The translations under genes and the position numbers were made by a program. DNA of 64,000 nucleotides from NCBI RefSeq assembly GCF_003490595.1, contig NZ_QQGY01000008.1:41425-105424 (forward strand), in the 5' to 3' direction. Of the stretch, positions 63,823-64,000 are shown piece after piece; positions within the stretch are counted from its first letter, which is position 1, and every line of letters begins with the position of its first letter. The notes beneath the pieces are model-generated. The model was not told where the DNA came from. It worked only from the letters and a program-made list of their open reading frames with translations, and did not search any database. Source of the DNA: Haemophilus haemolyticus_L. GTDB lineage: Bacteria > Pseudomonadota > Gammaproteobacteria > Enterobacterales > Pasteurellaceae.

Positions 63823-64000
63823 TAGTTAAGCCTCTCGGGCAATTAGTACAGGTTAGCTCAACGGCTCACACCGCTTACACACCCTGCCTATCTACGTCTT
63901 AGTCTTAAACAACCCTTACAATCTATAAGATTGGGAGAACTCATCTCTTGGCAAGTTTCGTGCTTAGATGCTTTCAGCACTTATCTCTTCCGCACTTAGC
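63823..64000 (-). rRNA. rrl: 23S ribosomal RNA, 3' end (partial)
   Basis: On the minus strand the last part of 23S, ending ...GTACTAATTGCCCGAGAGGCTTAAC in sense, as in E. coli (AGCTAACCGGTACTAAT..., ...GAGGCTTAACC). It runs off the window edge. The 150-bp 23S-5S spacer (63675-63822) contains no tRNA. Confidence 0.95.

Noticed and set aside
63645..63902. 85-residue ORF over the 5S-23S region
   Set aside because: It lies on rRNA sequence and its spacer; no ribosome site.

Overview
The window is a Pasteurellaceae chromosome segment, almost certainly from the Haemophilus influenzae group. The evidence is the very dense Hin-type DNA uptake signal (AAGTGCGGT / ACCGCACTT) inside and between genes, low GC, and recognisable H. 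influenzae proteins: P6 (Pal), P1 (FadL family), short TyrR, VapBC-1, and a Lav-type phase-variable autotransporter. I cannot tell H. influenzae from H. haemolyticus by eye.

Layout. 1-962: end of hisS and yfgM. 1012-7277 (minus): the isc Fe-S operon iscR-iscS-iscU-iscA-hscB-(DUF2625 gene)-hscA-fdx-iscX, with trmJ upstream. 8170-8344: two tRNA-Lys genes. 8498-16285 (minus): cydAB-cydX-ybgE-ybgC-tolQRAB-pal, ordered as in E. coli but without cpoB. 16738-17022: a small secreted protein. 17074-20590 (minus): nudB-yebC-ruvCAB. 20692-23117: two membrane-protein genes between nudB and aspS. 25117-27272: the autotransporter, flanked by 48-bp direct repeats, between aspS and cmoA. 28408-30283: vapBC, gloA, rnt. 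30358-32578: a histidine-codon attenuator, a YuiF-type transporter and priC, then tRNA-Ser. 32872-38807: rne diverging from rluC-hfq-hflX. 38819-41332 (minus): tyrR, mepM. 41504-46362: znuCB, accA, pdxY, tilS. 46359-48989 (minus): fadL(P1), ogt, mutH. 49197-50661: yfcZ, purM. 50753-55259 (minus): rnfH-roxA-xseA, nudF, cpdA. 55451-57174: pth, ychF. 57219-63375 (minus): yoaA, tsaB, a Slp-family lipoprotein gene, fadD, rnd. 63557-64000 (minus): 3' end of an rRNA operon (23S end and 5S).

Most genes are core housekeeping genes in conserved Gammaproteobacterial clusters. The accessory signal is concentrated around aspS (20.7-27.5 kb), at vapBC, and at the his-leader transporter. Many operon ends and several intra-operon gaps carry inverted pairs of uptake signals that form strong hairpins. 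In some places uptake signals also supply coding sequence, for example the first codons of ogt and roxA and the N-terminal extension of HflX.

Points most worth a second look: the autotransporter is out of frame with its only well-placed start (16 tetranucleotide repeats, predicted OFF); direct repeats bound it; a second histidine-rich mini-ORF lies between the his-type attenuator terminator and the transporter; an uncharacterised two-repeat membrane protein and an Nramp-like protein without the DPGN motif sit beside aspS; and a DUF2625 gene interrupts hscB-hscA.
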